NCBI RefSeq assembly: GCF_900090045.1
Contig: NC_041783.1
Location: forward strand, 2,234,001 to 2,298,000
Reading direction: 5' to 3'
From: Plasmodium malariae
Lineage: Eukaryota > Apicomplexa > Aconoidasida > Haemosporida > Plasmodiidae
DNA length: 64,000 bases
The notes under the pieces are model-generated. The model had not been told where the DNA came from. It ran no database searches and saw nothing but the letters and a program-made list of their open reading frames with translations. Positions 52,101-63,300 of this stretch are shown here, in pieces. The number at the start of each line of letters is the position of its first letter. Within the stretch, counting starts at the first letter, position 1. The position numbers and the translations under genes were made by a program.

Positions 52101-53851
52101 TCTAAATAGTTCAAATCTTTCAGAAATAGATTTAAAAATTCCTGATTTTTACGATGTTCTTCTTTTTTCTTAAATAATTGCACTAGATTTTTAAAATCTA
52201 TTACAGATAAATTTTTATTACGAAAATGTGTGTTCATCATTTCTATATAAAATTTCTTAACATTTTCATCTTTCATATTTTCTACTGATTTAGAAAACAT
52301 GTGCAATATATCATTTATTAAATCATTTAAATTGACTTTGTCAGTTAATTCTTGATATAATCTTTTTATTATTAAACTATTTTGTATCTTAGACATTAAT
52401 TCAACAATAATTAAATGATTCCTTTGTTTTCTTATCTTTTCTATTCTAAAACTTGGAATAATCATTTTTTTAAACCTTTTTATAAATTCAATTTTATCCC
52501 GAGAAGACTTAAAAGATTTTTTGTCTATTAATTCTTTGAAAACGTTATTTGGTTTTTTTAACTCTTCTAAATTTTTTTTTAATTTCTTCATTATATCTAA
52601 GTTTTTATAATAACTCTTTAAATCAAAAACAATGTAACACTTAACATTGTTTATGTATACATCGTATTCTCTAATTAAGTTATAAAATAAGTGTACACTT
52701 TTACTATGTGTAGTACTATCATAATTTACGCTACTTTCATATTCCTCTTCATCTTTTAAAACTTTAGTATGAGCATACTTGTTACACTTCTTTTTCAAAT
52801 TGTTACTACTACTTTTTTTAGGTTTTTTGTTATAATTAGTGTTACTAAAACCTTCTGAAATGGTGCACATATAATGGTTCCTTCTTTTTCTTCTTTCTTT
52901 CTTATATTCATGTTTAATATCCTTATTATTATTATTATTATCATCATTACTACCATTGTTATCATTATCATTTTTATCATTATTATAATTATCATTTCTA
53001 TCAATGTTATCATTATCATCATTTAGTTTACTCTTTTCATTAATTTCATAATTGTATTTTTCTTTATAGTTATTATTTATGTCATCATATTCCGTTTTAC
53101 ATTTTATTTCATCGCTGTTAACTTCCTCAGTCTTGATATTTAATTCATTTTTATAATTACTGTCTTGTTTTGAAATGAAATCCGCTTTCGACTTTTTTGT
53201 GATGCTTGTGAAGTTTCTTTTTACAAAATAATGTTCAATATGGTGTTCAATTCTTTTATCCTTTTTTTTATCATTTTTCTTTTGATTTTTTTCTACTTTC
53301 TTACTGATTTTAATGACGTTTTTAAAATTTTTACTTTTTAGTCTAATGAAACATGGATTATATAGACTATTTATTTTTATATCTGGTTTTTCTACAAAGA
53401 ATTTATTGATTTTTTCATCAAAATTATAAGTCTTGAACTCGAAGCTTATACCTGGTATAATTAATAATTTGTTAAGAGTATCAATAAAAATTATAGGATT
53501 TGTTTTTAAATAATCTATATAATTTTCATTTTTATATTTCTCTCTGAATTTCGTTTTTTGCTTCAATAAGAAAACAAAAGTGTTTTGTTTAATATTTGAA
53601 TTATCATAATCATTGTTATCATCGTAGGAGTACAACAGGATTAATTTCTGAAAGGTATCTATATTTTTATAAATAATTCCATTTATATAATGTAGTAAAT
53701 CATTTATTCCTGTGATGTTTGTTTTTAATTCATATTTAAAGACCTGATCAATTTTAGGCATTTCATTTTCCCTAATTAGTAGATTTTTCACATGTTTTAT
53801 TCTTTGTTTTAAGAAATTTTTCGATAGAATATCCTCTTTATCATCTTTCAT
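49139..53851 (-). CDS. Tousled-like serine/threonine protein kinase
   Basis: A single exon of 1,570 residues. The catalytic domain is C-terminal, about residues 1285-1565: glycine loop IGRGGFAEVWEV, ATP-anchoring Lys 1323 (YAAKIHKI), catalytic loop HHCDLKPANLL (Asp 1426), DFG Asp 1443 (ISDFGLAK), GGGTLYYQPPECL in the activation/P+1 segment, and DIWSLGCIFYEMLF. The HCD (non-RD) loop, the ENEIN-IH helix region and the GGGT-Y-PPEC segment resemble Tousled-like kinases, which have HYD and GAGT-Y-PPEC. The N-terminal two-thirds carries Lys-rich predicted coiled stretches (about 410-640) and an Asn/Asp repeat (about 741-945). TLKs act in chromatin assembly during S phase; whether this applies here is inference. 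A Plasmodium-specific kinase branch is possible. Confidence 0.85.
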   Translation of the reverse strand: MKDDKEDILSKNFLKQRIKHVKNLLIRENEMPKIDQVFKYELKTNITGINDLLHYINGIIYKNIDTFQKLILLYSYDDNNDYDNSNIKQNTFVFLLKQKTKFREKYKNENYIDYLKTNPIIFIDTLNKLLIIPGISFEFKTYNFDEKINKFFVEKPDIKINSLYNPCFIRLKSKNFKNVIKISKKVEKNQKKNDKKKDKRIEHHIEHYFVKRNFTSITKKSKADFISKQDSNYKNELNIKTEEVNSDEIKCKTEYDDINNNYKEKYNYEINEKSKLNDDNDNIDRNDNYNNDKNDNDNNGSNDDNNNNNKDIKHEYKKERRKRRNHYMCTISEGFSNTNYNKKPKKSSSNNLKKKCNKYAHTKVLKDEEEYESSVNYDSTTHSKSVHLFYNLIREYDVYINNVKCYIVFDLKSYYKNLDIMKKLKKNLEELKKPNNVFKELIDKKSFKSSRDKIEFIKRFKKMIIPSFRIEKIRKQRNHLIIVELMSKIQNSLIIKRLYQELTDKVNLNDLINDILHMFSKSVENMKDENVKKFYIEMMNTHFRNKNLSVIDFKNLVQLFKKKEEHRKNQEFLNLFLKDLNYLEKNKKQCDEIDEKIHSLKYLILESILKEKQLERSVNRLLLNHEQSKYGYFYKIEQSDDNTLDTTEYGKLLENFSKEPINFYSILNKRNLDKHAYHDIRNFNYKKKNCETLKADITSSSHDQVNDVKSSCDNSKPKYQGNEENQTSDNSIKKENISSIVNQENNNDSNDNDNNGSNDNYNNNKNDNDNNDRNDNYNIDKNDNDNNDRNDNYNNDKNDNDRNDNYNNDKNDNDNNGSNDNYNNNKNDNDNNDRNDNYNNDKNDNDSNDNDNNGSNDNYNNDSNDNDNNDKNDNDNNDRNDNYNNDKNDNDNNGSNNNDNNDKNDNDNNGSNNNDKNDNDNNDRNNNNNNNDDDDDDNNNNNSSTSYNINTSLKQLSANKNKESNNGCAEYFQNNIINLKDGEEEPDNYKNKIGSYNKCKIKKIYYNGDDKKQEKKKEDNDDMFEKQEDQNDTKMNYCKIIENDNALNSCTKNNIEKKKESYKEEDSKQKKKDSIKCYINKYTKESTFRKSNGSEGTRQMNCKEKDKFDEEEILSEWECEHERDIIRSICEKKNFSFANEKQEKINNEIFYKVFEQYPYSFFSKSVKNYNIILNENEEESELSWLTMLKKKGHNRSILPPSRDTFRDGTHFSNCRATEHTLKFFLSLLSLLTKGQVDINLKEYLKKNIQFLNTELFSMKLNLDKKRAILEKRLDHFNFQENSEFSFYNPLKMNIRMMNLIGRGGFAEVWEVFDSINLEMYAAKIHKIEPSMTNEIKNKIIQRAENEINIHIHCHRHIFIVKLEFFFVFGSATNLLVGMELCDIDLDKYIKYHGPINEHLALCWIKQVLLGLLYMKNLPTGKVHHCDLKPANLLIKDGIIKISDFGLAKLILPDTYQYYNGGGTLYYQPPECLKNKKNLIITDKIDIWSLGCIFYEMLFCERPFQFNYLEKCSKELLVNKMKRGLSYPKINQHISDVTLSYIQYLLNFDHEFRPSIEEALSYPIFNYFNIP
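51004..51630 (-). repeat. NDNDNN-type Asn/Asp/Gly/Ser/Tyr repeat in the kinase gene
   Basis: A long degenerate tandem array of GAT/AAT/AAC triplet words encodes NDNDNNGSNDNYNN-like units, ending in runs of Asp and Asn (about 51040-51080). A shorter related block lies near 52925-53025, encoding NDDNDNIDRND-like peptides. Interior units share 18- to 36-base periods, consistent with slippage in whole codons. Confidence 0.85.
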
Positions 53852-56800
53852 TTTATTTATTCCTTAAATTGAGTTTTGTTAATTCATTTAATTTTCAAGT
53901 GGAACAAATTATAACAAGAAGTTACTCTCCAAAAAAAAAAAACGCATAGTTATTTTTAAAAATGAAAATTTACTATCAAATATTTTTTTTCTTTAAATTG
54001 CTTTTACCATAAAATATTACACTTTCAAAATAAAAAATCACCAATTCAAATGGGAATTAAGAAAAATTGTTATTACAGTGGAATAAAGGAGGGCATTCAT
54101 ATTTTTTCTGAAAAATGAAAAAAAGTATTAATTAGCTGTGTGTATAAGTATATGAACAAGATTGCATGTTTTAAAAATTAAATTATTCCAATGAATTTTG
54201 TAGCATATAATATTGTGAAAAAAAATTTAGAATAAAAAGATTTTATATTATTAAATGTATATGGATGTGTAGGTTATAATACTGAAAATAAATTGAATAT
54301 TATTATCATTATTATTATATATGTATGTATATGTTAAAGATCGAAACATTACATAACTTGGATATTATCATCTTCTGATCCATGAATTAATCTTTTTAAA
54401 ATCAATTATAAAAAGAAATATTTTTATATTATAGAAAAAATTTATAAGGGTTAAAAAATATTGCTCTATTATAAATGTACGAATTTATGAACTTATTTGA
54501 GCATACATGTTTTGAATGATATCTTTTTTCAAAGGGAAGTTAAAAGTCATTTTTCTATGTTTAAAATCATTACACTATTTGAAATTTTTTTTTTTTAATT
54601 TTTTTTTTTTTTAATCCTTTAAATTTTATACCTTTTTAAAAAATAAATATGTTTATAATTAATGAGATAAAAACAATAAAAATATTTTTAAAATGATCAT
54701 TTTATTATTCTGAAAATTTGTGTTAATTGTTTTTTCCTTGTCTACATAAGCAACAAAAGTACATTAAAATATTTAATTATTGAGTACTTGGTCCAATGGT
54801 TCAACTGTCAAAAGATTCAAGCTATAAATTGCCTAAATTAATTAAACTCTTTTCATTTTTTCCATTCATATTTACAGAAATATATTTGAATGTATTGAGG
54901 TTTTTGTAATTTGTTTTAAAGAATTATAATATACTTTAAAATGTTATGAAGTTCGCAGCAAAAAATATTTAAGTATGAAATATATTTTTTATATTTTGTT
55001 TTATAGTTGATTATGCCAAAAAAAAAAAGAGCATACAAAATTTTTTTTTTTGATTTTGTATTATTAGTAATCTCGAGCATTGTTATAAATATTAGACGGT
55101 TCAATGTAAAGAGTTCTTGTTTCTATTTTATGAAAATGGATTTTTTACAAAATTTGAATTGTGTACCTTATATTTTTTCCCCCAATTTTTTTTACTATTG
55201 TTTTTCTAAATAACATATGGAGGAATAAAAATATATAATGTAAATCATTCGCAAATCAGAATGATGGATCATGTAAGTATATAATAAATAAAAAAAATAA
55301 AATGGAAAATATGTATCAATATTATATATTTACAATTATCAGATTTTATACTAATATATATATAATTTATTTAAAATTGGCCAAAAAAAAAAAACAATAT
55401 TAAGAGGCATTATTTTTTTTTTTTTTGTTATTTACTAGTGTTCAGAAAAAATTATTTTTTAATGTATTTTCAAATTTCCGTTATATCTAGTTTATTTACT
55501 TATATTTGGAATGTTATGATACTTTATAACAAATAAAAGAAAAAATAATAATAGCAGTTTTAATAATTTATGTATAATGGATTTAAATATATTATTATTG
55601 ATCATATAATTAAAAATGAGAAAATTGAACAAATGTGAAGTAAGCGTTATTGTACAATAGGCATAATTTTGAGGTCTAAATATCCACTTTTATTAACACG
55701 ATCAATGTAAACTTTGGACAGAAGTATTTGCAACATTTGAACAATATGATATATACTTAACAATTTAGGGAGAATATTAAACTTCTAATAAGTAAGAAAT
55801 GTCCTTATATGGATGTATCTTGAATATTTTTTTATCATGTATTAATCGTTTTTAAATGTGTTAAAAAAGTTTTAGGAATACTAAAAAGTAATAACGTTAA
55901 TTAATTATACATCTATTTTTATATTTTCATTTTTTCTGTTTGAATTAAATGAATTTTTGTGTTGATTTGTTAAAAAGAATAGTATATGTAAATGTAGTAT
56001 ATTTAGATGGAATATCTTAAGGCATTTTTAAATTAGCTATAAATTATTATCTTCAATATTTTTTTAATTGTTTTTTTTTTTTTGGGTAGCTGAGTGTTTT
56101 ACAAACGAAAAACTTAGCTAAATTTAGGAGATTAATATTTTAGTAGTTTTACATCATAATAGTTAGTTTAATTTTTGAAAGGCGAACTTAAATGATGTTA
56201 GAATGAGAAGAACATGAGAAGGAAAGGTTAAAGTTCACTATTGTATTATCTTCTTTTTTTTCAATTATATTTTATTATTATGAGTATATGTATTACATTA
56301 GTTTGAATGTATTGGAATGAACCTGTAATACTGGTTGAATTGAAAAATGAGTTTATTCAGTTATAACGTATGGGCATTTTGGGACATCTAATAAAGGTCT
56401 AAATTTTAATGAAAATTATTATGAATATATAAAAAAGGTTAGCAGTAAAATGTGTATTCTTCCATTTAAATTGTCACAAATAACGTTTACTGTTTCTTGA
56501 AATTTTTGCAATATCTTGATTTGACTTTGCTAGATATTGTCATTTTAAGTAAAATTGTGTGAATGAGATGTATTATATGTTGTTACTCAGAAATTAAGCG
56601 GCTTTTTGAGACTACTATTCCTTTATGATAACGTAAAAAGCATTATCCTTTCAAAGATATACGATGAAAATTCTCGTATATTTTGGTGTGAATTTTAAAA
56701 AAGTATGAAAAGGACAGGAATTCTTGGATTTGAAGGATATATGAAATTTCATACGATTATATGATGTTCGACGTATTAATGCAGATCCAAGGAGATTTAT

Positions 56801-59800
56801 AAGAAAGATAAGGCGATTAAATTGAAGGTGTAATTATGAATAATCTTTAGGGTAGTATTTTGAGAATATTATAAGCACAAGGGTAAGAATTCATTAGGTA
56901 ATCAGGGATTATAATTGACACATTGATGAGAGCGTATTTTGAAATGAACTATTATCATAAGAATAAGTATTACGAAACACTTAAGTCGGTTATAGAAACA
57001 AAGAGTAAGTAGAATTGTTGAAAACATATGGTTTGAAAAAATTATTTTAGTGCTAAAATATGACGTATAAAAGTAATTAATGTTATTGCATCAATTATGA
57101 GATATGACATTATATCATAATAAGATCCTTGAGAATATAAGGATTGAATGGAAATCCTTTTTTTTTTGGAGGGCGGGGGAACAACCGTAATTTGTTTTAT
57201 GCTGTATGCTTTTTATACCACTTTAGAATTTATTATAAGGATTTTGTGTTATTTTCCTTGCACTAATTTGTGGAAAGAGACTGAGAATAAAAAGTGTAGG
57301 TGTTGTGATATGAGTTTTAGAAAATAAATACAAGCTTTAAAGTTTATCGAAAATAATGTGGAATGGGAGGTCGACTATTTTTGGATATATTGACTTTTAT
57401 CATTTTTAATATTAATTTAAGTATTTTTGTTTATCTTTAGATTTTATTTTTGTATATAATAATTTTTTTGTGTTTAATTCTTTTTTAAATGAATCTTTAC
57501 TTTCACAGGATAATTTTTTCTTATTTAGAATATTCATATATTTTAAGTTTTTCTTTGATGTAGTTCCTTAAATCTTTTAAATAAATAATATTTTTGTTTC
57601 GTGTATATGTGTTCATTTCCCCCTAATTATTTCTATTTGTCCTATATTATCTATCCGTATCTTTACTCATTTGCGTTATTGTAAATTTGTATATCAGGGG
57701 TATATGACATCATTATTTTATCTTTTTTTTTTATGCTAAAAAAGAAAATTGTTTATGACTGTGAACATAATTGCTATGTTAAAGGAATTTAATATTTTTA
57801 TCCATAATTGAATCTAAAGGATAAACGATTTTAATAAGGTATATAAAAATATTACAAAATTTGCAATATTAGGTTTAATGGTCTTAAATGTGACTAAGAG
57901 AACTACTTATATATATAACCATTTTAATTAAATCTAAAATATGGGGTTAGATATTTTTATTATACGAATAAATATTTAGAAGAGATAACCATTCGTCTAT
58001 ATATTTATTAAAAATATATAGAGTTTAATAAGATTTACTATGATCATTAAAATAAATGTAAACCATGAAAACATTAGTAAAATTAATGTAACATCACCTT
58101 TAAGTTGATTATTACAAGGAATGTATATAAAATGAACAACGATAAAATAAAACCATAATAAAAATTTGTGAAAGTATATGATAATAAAAAATTTACAGAG
58201 TAAAATGCGTCAAGCAACATATATGATAAAGTAATCTACAAAACAAAAATAAAGTAAAACAAAGTATAAATATATTTTCAATAAACACAAATTATAATTA
58301 AAGTAAAAGCAATTTTTGTTTAAACACGAAGCTATGTAAAGCGAAAGACAAGGAATTTTCACATTCATCAAATAATAAAAAGTGCAAAAATATATGAAAG
58401 AACGTTCAATTATTGAATAAAAATTTAAATTAATGCAAAGCAGTAATGATGTAAATTAAACTAAAATTTTATTAATTATATTAAAATATATATTAATTGA
58501 ATGTTGTAAAGTTAAAAAATCTTTATAAGTGTAATAAAAATAATATTACAAAATGTGTTAAACTTTTATCCAATAACAATAGAAAAAAAAAAATTGTAAA
58601 ATTAGTAGTAATAATATAATAGAAAAATAAAATGTAACTTACTAAAAAGAACAATTAATTTTAAATTGGCAACTATTCTAAAAGTTTAAAGAAAATTTTT
58701 AAAAATTATTACCATTGTAACTATGGAAGAATTTTAATATTTTAATCAAAAGGAAAAAATAGAATATTATGCTATGTTATACTTGAAAAAGGAAAATGAA
58801 TCAAAAATGTAATCTTTTTTTTGGGAACATAGATATAAAAAAAAATATTGGACATGTATGGTAATCGGAAGCTAAGAAGTAATAATACGCAAGAAAAAAA
58901 AGTTATATATGTATTTTATTACATATGGATTAAAATAATATTAGCAACAAAAATTATTTTGAAATAGAGGAGTGTAGGAGTTATAATCGTATGGTATATT
59001 TAAGCTTCTGCCAATACTGTATTTTTTCAAGTGTTAACCAATAAAATAATAAAAACAACAAAAGAAATGTTATGATATATATATTATATATTTCAATTAG
59101 AAGATATAATAATTATTATAACCTGATAAGGATGCAATAAATATATTGTATATATAAATAATAAAAAATTAAATATCCATAAACCAGTAATTTCATGTTT
59201 AATTTTTTTACTGCTATTTTTAAAAATGAAATAAAGCAGAAGTTAGGGTAAACATATATTGATTATAAATATATATAATATATATATAATTATAAAACTA
59301 AAGACAACAAATAATTTTTATAAAGTACACATATTTGTTAATTTATTTTAATAAGGAACATACTTGGTTTTATTAATGCTCACGCATATAATATTTAAAA
59401 ATTGAGAAAAAATATTAATAATGATAAACACATTATCGTCAGAATAACATTTTGCCTATAAAATAAAGAAAATAACCATACACATAATAAATAAGATATA
59501 TATAACTTTCTAATATTGCAACATTAGGGATAATATTATTTAAAAAATATATTTTATAATACATTAAAAAAAGAAAATGTATTGTTTTTAGAAAAATCAA
59601 AATATTAATATATTAAAACAAACATATATCAACAAATAATAAATAGAACAAACACTATTTTCAGCAAAAAACTAATACAAATAAATTTTAAAATATATTC
59701 GTTAAATTCTATTTTAAAATATAATGGATTATCTTTTTCATACTGTATATTTTCTATTAATTTTTGTTTTTAAAAATTATTTTATCTTTTTATACTATTA

Positions 59801-60063
59801 TATTTGTTTTTATTTTTTTTTATTATATTTATTCTATTGTTTAGAAAAAAAAGATACAACGCATTAAAATAATATTACAAAAAAAATTATGGTATTTTTT
59901 TTTTATATATTTTACATTATATTTATTTTTTGTTCTTACCTTAAAATATGAACTGGTCCCTCCTCCTCCCTTTAGTAATTAATTAAAAGAAAAATTATAT
60001 TTTTCTTTTTAATTTTACTTCAGTACCTATTATTATTTTTTTAAGAATTTTTTTTTTCATAAT
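53852..60063. other. 6.2-kb gene-poor transition to the subtelomere
   Basis: No intact gene is visible. 53.9-55.2 kb is ordinary promoter-like A+T-rich DNA. A plus-strand frame at 55007-55213 starts basic and then hydrophobic but lacks support. 55.6-57.4 kb is noticeably less A+T-rich and contains broken coding-like frames. 58.0-60.0 kb is A-rich with no coding signal and a T-rich block near 59.7-59.9 kb. This is the usual place where synteny between Plasmodium species breaks down. Confidence 0.6.
56100..57380 (+). pseudogene. Possible decayed coding region, unidentified
   Basis: This stretch has more G+C than neighbouring spacers and fewer homopolymers. Plus-strand translation shows protein-like pieces interrupted by stops, such as VYSVITYGHFGTSNKGLNFN (about 56350-56420), KLSGFLRLLFLYDNVKSIIL (about 56590-56660) and MRAYFEMNYYHKNKYYETLK (about 56920-56990). 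Pieces fall in different frames with multiple stops between them. I cannot match them to PIR, STP1, fam-l/m or surfin families by eye. A relic of a subtelomeric gene or an unspliced RNA gene is equally possible. Confidence 0.25.
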
Positions 60064-62016
60064 TTACATATTCATAATCTGCTGAAGATAATTCCATTGT
60101 TCTTCATTTATGGATCTTCCACTATATTGTTTTACCATATCATTAAAAGATTCAGCTTTGCTTTCTTTCCAATGAGTCCATGTTTCCCACTGCTTCGATA
60201 AATATTCATTTCCCTTACGCAAGAACCATTTCATTAACTCTTTTCTTTGGGTATTAGCATAACTATCGGAAGTAAACCATGTTTTACCTCTTGCTATTTT
60301 TGTCAAATAGTCAACATGTAACTGTAAATATTTTTTAGGAATACTTCCTTCGTAATGTAACCATTGTTGCACTAACCAATCTTTGGTTTTTTCATTTTGC
60401 CATTGAAGCAATTCCCTCACAAACAATTTATACATTTGAGATTCTGCTTGATTAAACCACATACTGAAAAATGTTTCCATTTGGTAGTTTATATCATTTT
60501 GAAGCCATTGATCCCATTGAGAGTCAATGAATTCGGGTGAACATCTCAAATTATTTATTTTCTGACGGTTTATAATACAACTATATTTATACCATTGACC
60601 TTCAATTGTGTGTAAGCGACGATTCCATTCAGAATCTTTGTTTTGAAGGAACCAAACTTTTTTATTATTTAAGTGAATAATGAAATTTTCCCATTCTCCT
60701 TCTAACTGAACAATAAAGTTATGCCAGTTGTCAATATACCATCCACTACCTACCTTTCTACCATACTCAGGTGTCATATAAGTATCATCATCTATCACCA
60801 CTTTTTCTGTTTTTTTTGGTCCTTGATCTGAGTATGCACCATCGAATACTTCATATTCTGTTTTTACAATATTATCAAAGTGCTCATTAAGTGCTTTATT
60901 ATGCTCATATATTAAACCTCCATCCACAATTTTATTAAATAATTTATCATATTTTTTTTTTTCCAGTTTCTTAGATTCGTCTTCTTTTGCATCTTTATCA
61001 GGTTCTTTTTCACGATCTTTCTGTTTATCAGATGTTATAGATTCTTTTGATTCTAATTCTTCAGGTAGTTCTTGTTTATCTATTTCTGTAGTTTCCTTCT
61101 TTTTTGAAGACATAACAAACTTTTTCAAATTTCTTTGTTGTTCTTCTGTTAAAGGAGGCGTTTTATCTAAAATCGTACTAAATAATTCATCGTAATTTTT
61201 TTTTTGTGATTTCTTATCTTTTTTTTCTTCAGCTTCAGTTTTTGAATCGTATTCTGCTTCGCTTAATGATGCTTCTGATTCTGTTCTAAAATCTCCATCT
61301 GATAGAAGTTCATCTAAATTGTCTTCATCGGGTTTTAAAATATAATCAAATTTCTTTTTTTTATTTTCGGGTAGTCTTAATTCTAATGCATAATCTCCCT
61401 TTAATAGTTGTTCTTCTGCAAGTCTATCAAATGATTGCTTTTTATTTAGAATAAATTTAAACATTGTTTCATCTTTTTTATCAAGAGTTATCAAATCTTC
61501 AAATTCTGGTGCACACTCTTCATATAAAGCTATCTGTTTAGGTGCATTTTCCTCTGTAACTTCTTCTGAAGGTAATTTTTCTTTTAAACCTTCCTTTGAT
61601 TTTTCTGGGCTTGGGCCATCTTCCGTTAGACTATTTGTTAAATCTGAAAATTCATTTAATGCATCATTTACAACCGAATTTAAAGTAGTGTTTGGGGTTT
61701 CTTCAACCTGTTCATATTTTTCACCATTTTGCAAATTTATATTATTTTCATCATCTTTCGAATTCTCATTATTATTTGGAACTTCACTCAATTCGGAAGT
61801 ATTTTTTGGCATTTCCTCTAATTGTAAGTCATTCTATATCAAACAGAAAAAAAAATTTCAATATATATTTTGTTAATGGTACTATAAATTTTTAAAATAA
61901 ATCATATAATCTTATTTATTGTTTATAAATGATTCTTATGTACTTACTGAAGAAACGTGAATTATAAGAAAAACAAAGGACAAGATAAATAAATTTATAT
62001 TTTTATATGAAACCAT
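60064..62016 (-). CDS. Tryptophan-rich antigen (TRAg family), two exons
   Basis: Exon 1, 62016-61948, encodes a signal peptide (MVSYKNINLFILSFVFLIIH followed by VSS). A GTAAGT intron in phase 0 follows. Exon 2, 61833-60064, encodes the rest, about 612 residues in all. After cleavage the protein has a long acidic Glu/Asp/Ser/Lys-rich region (to about residue 375), then a Trp-rich C-terminal domain with about 20 tryptophans at roughly regular spacing: GWYIDNWHNFIVQLEGEWEN, KVWFLQNKDSEWNRRL, SQWDQWLQND, KTKDWLVQQWLHYEGS, KQWETWTHWKESKA. The two-exon layout and Trp array are typical of the TRAg/Pv-fam-a family, several members of which bind erythrocytes. It is the first subtelomeric-type gene after the core genes. 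No membrane anchor is visible. Confidence 0.93.
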
Positions 62017-62304
62017 AGTTTTAATATTTTATAAATAAATTGATTTTTATTTTTAATAATTAAATTTTCCAGATTATTTAACTTTCTAATATTAAAATAA
62101 TATTATATTCTTAATAATGTTTTCCTGCTTTGGCTTTATTTTAATAAAAAAAAAATTTTTTTATTAAAAATTAAAAGGTAATTTATCTTTCTTCTGCGCA
62201 AATATAGGTATAATTAGAAATGGATCAAGTAGTTTCTTGTAGATAATCTCATTACTTCTAATAATGCTCATTGCAACAAAAGAAAACATAGTTAATTACA
62301 AATA

Positions 62305-62354
62305 ATATAAATACATATATATATATTATATATGTATATATATATATATATGTA

Positions 62355-62417
<63 letters not shown>
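62305..62417. repeat. Long (TA)n microsatellite
   Basis: Almost unbroken alternating TA, including about 50 continuous bases (62361-62410), with a few G interruptions in the first part. Intergenic and self-complementary, so its exact length may be unreliable in an assembly. Confidence 0.9.
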
Positions 62418-62699
62418 AAAAAAAATAAAAATATAAAAAACAATTTTAATTGTACATATATTTTTTCATTAAAAAATCAATACAAAAAAAATTTATTTAC
62501 TATAAAAAATAATTAAAAAATTAGATTAAATTAAAACGATTAGAACATTTTTTTTTTCAGAGTTTCATTTAAGGTCGACATTAAAATTTTAAATCTTTTG
62601 CAGTAATTTTGCTATTCTTTTTTATAATTATGAACTATATCCCTTTTTTTACAATATCTCTAATATTTTTTATTATAAAATATAAATTCACTAATAATA

Positions 62700-63300
62700 T
62701 ATATAATTAATAAGAGGTTTTTTGAATTAAAAAAGTAAATTTATTCTAAAAAAATAGAAAAAATTAATTGTAAAAGGATAGAAATAATGAAATTTTCTAC
62801 AAAAAGGATTGAAATTAAAAAAAAATTATTCTAACCGGGAAAAAATAAAATTACTATTTATTCTAAAAAAGATAAGTAAAATTGTTTTAATCTAAAAATG
62901 AAAAATAAAAATTATTCTAAAAAAAGTAAAACAAAAAAAAAAAATTTAATAACTAGGAAAAAATATAATTATTTAATATAATAAAGTAAAACAAATTTGT
63001 ATATTATGGATATAGAGAAAAAATAAAAATTTTATTATTTCATAATAAAATTAAAAAATTATTTTATAAGAGAAAAAAATATTAATTTTATGGAAAAAAA
63101 AAAAATTTTTTGTTTAAAACAAAAAAATATAAAAATTTATATCCCTAAAAGAGGAAAAATAAAAATTTTTTGAGAAAAGAACAAGAATATGTTATATAAA
63201 AATGTTTCTTAAACAATAAAATTTATTCTAAAGTAAAAATATAAAAAAAACCTTATACCAAAAAATTTATAAATTTTTTATAATTTAAAAAAGTTTTAGA
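62700..63300. repeat. Degenerate ATTCTAAAAAA-word satellite-like block
   Basis: The word TTATTCTAA or ATTCTAAA followed by A-runs occurs at about 62740, 62829, 62858, 62916 and 63226, among similar A-rich filler (gaaaaaataaaa). Spacing is irregular. It looks like an eroded subtelomeric repeat rather than a coding relic. Confidence 0.4.

Noticed and set aside
55007..55213. 68-codon plus-strand frame starting MIMPKKKRAYKIFFF
   Set aside because: Looks briefly like a signal-anchored protein, but codon use matches the spacer, no second exon is evident, and it matches no family I know.
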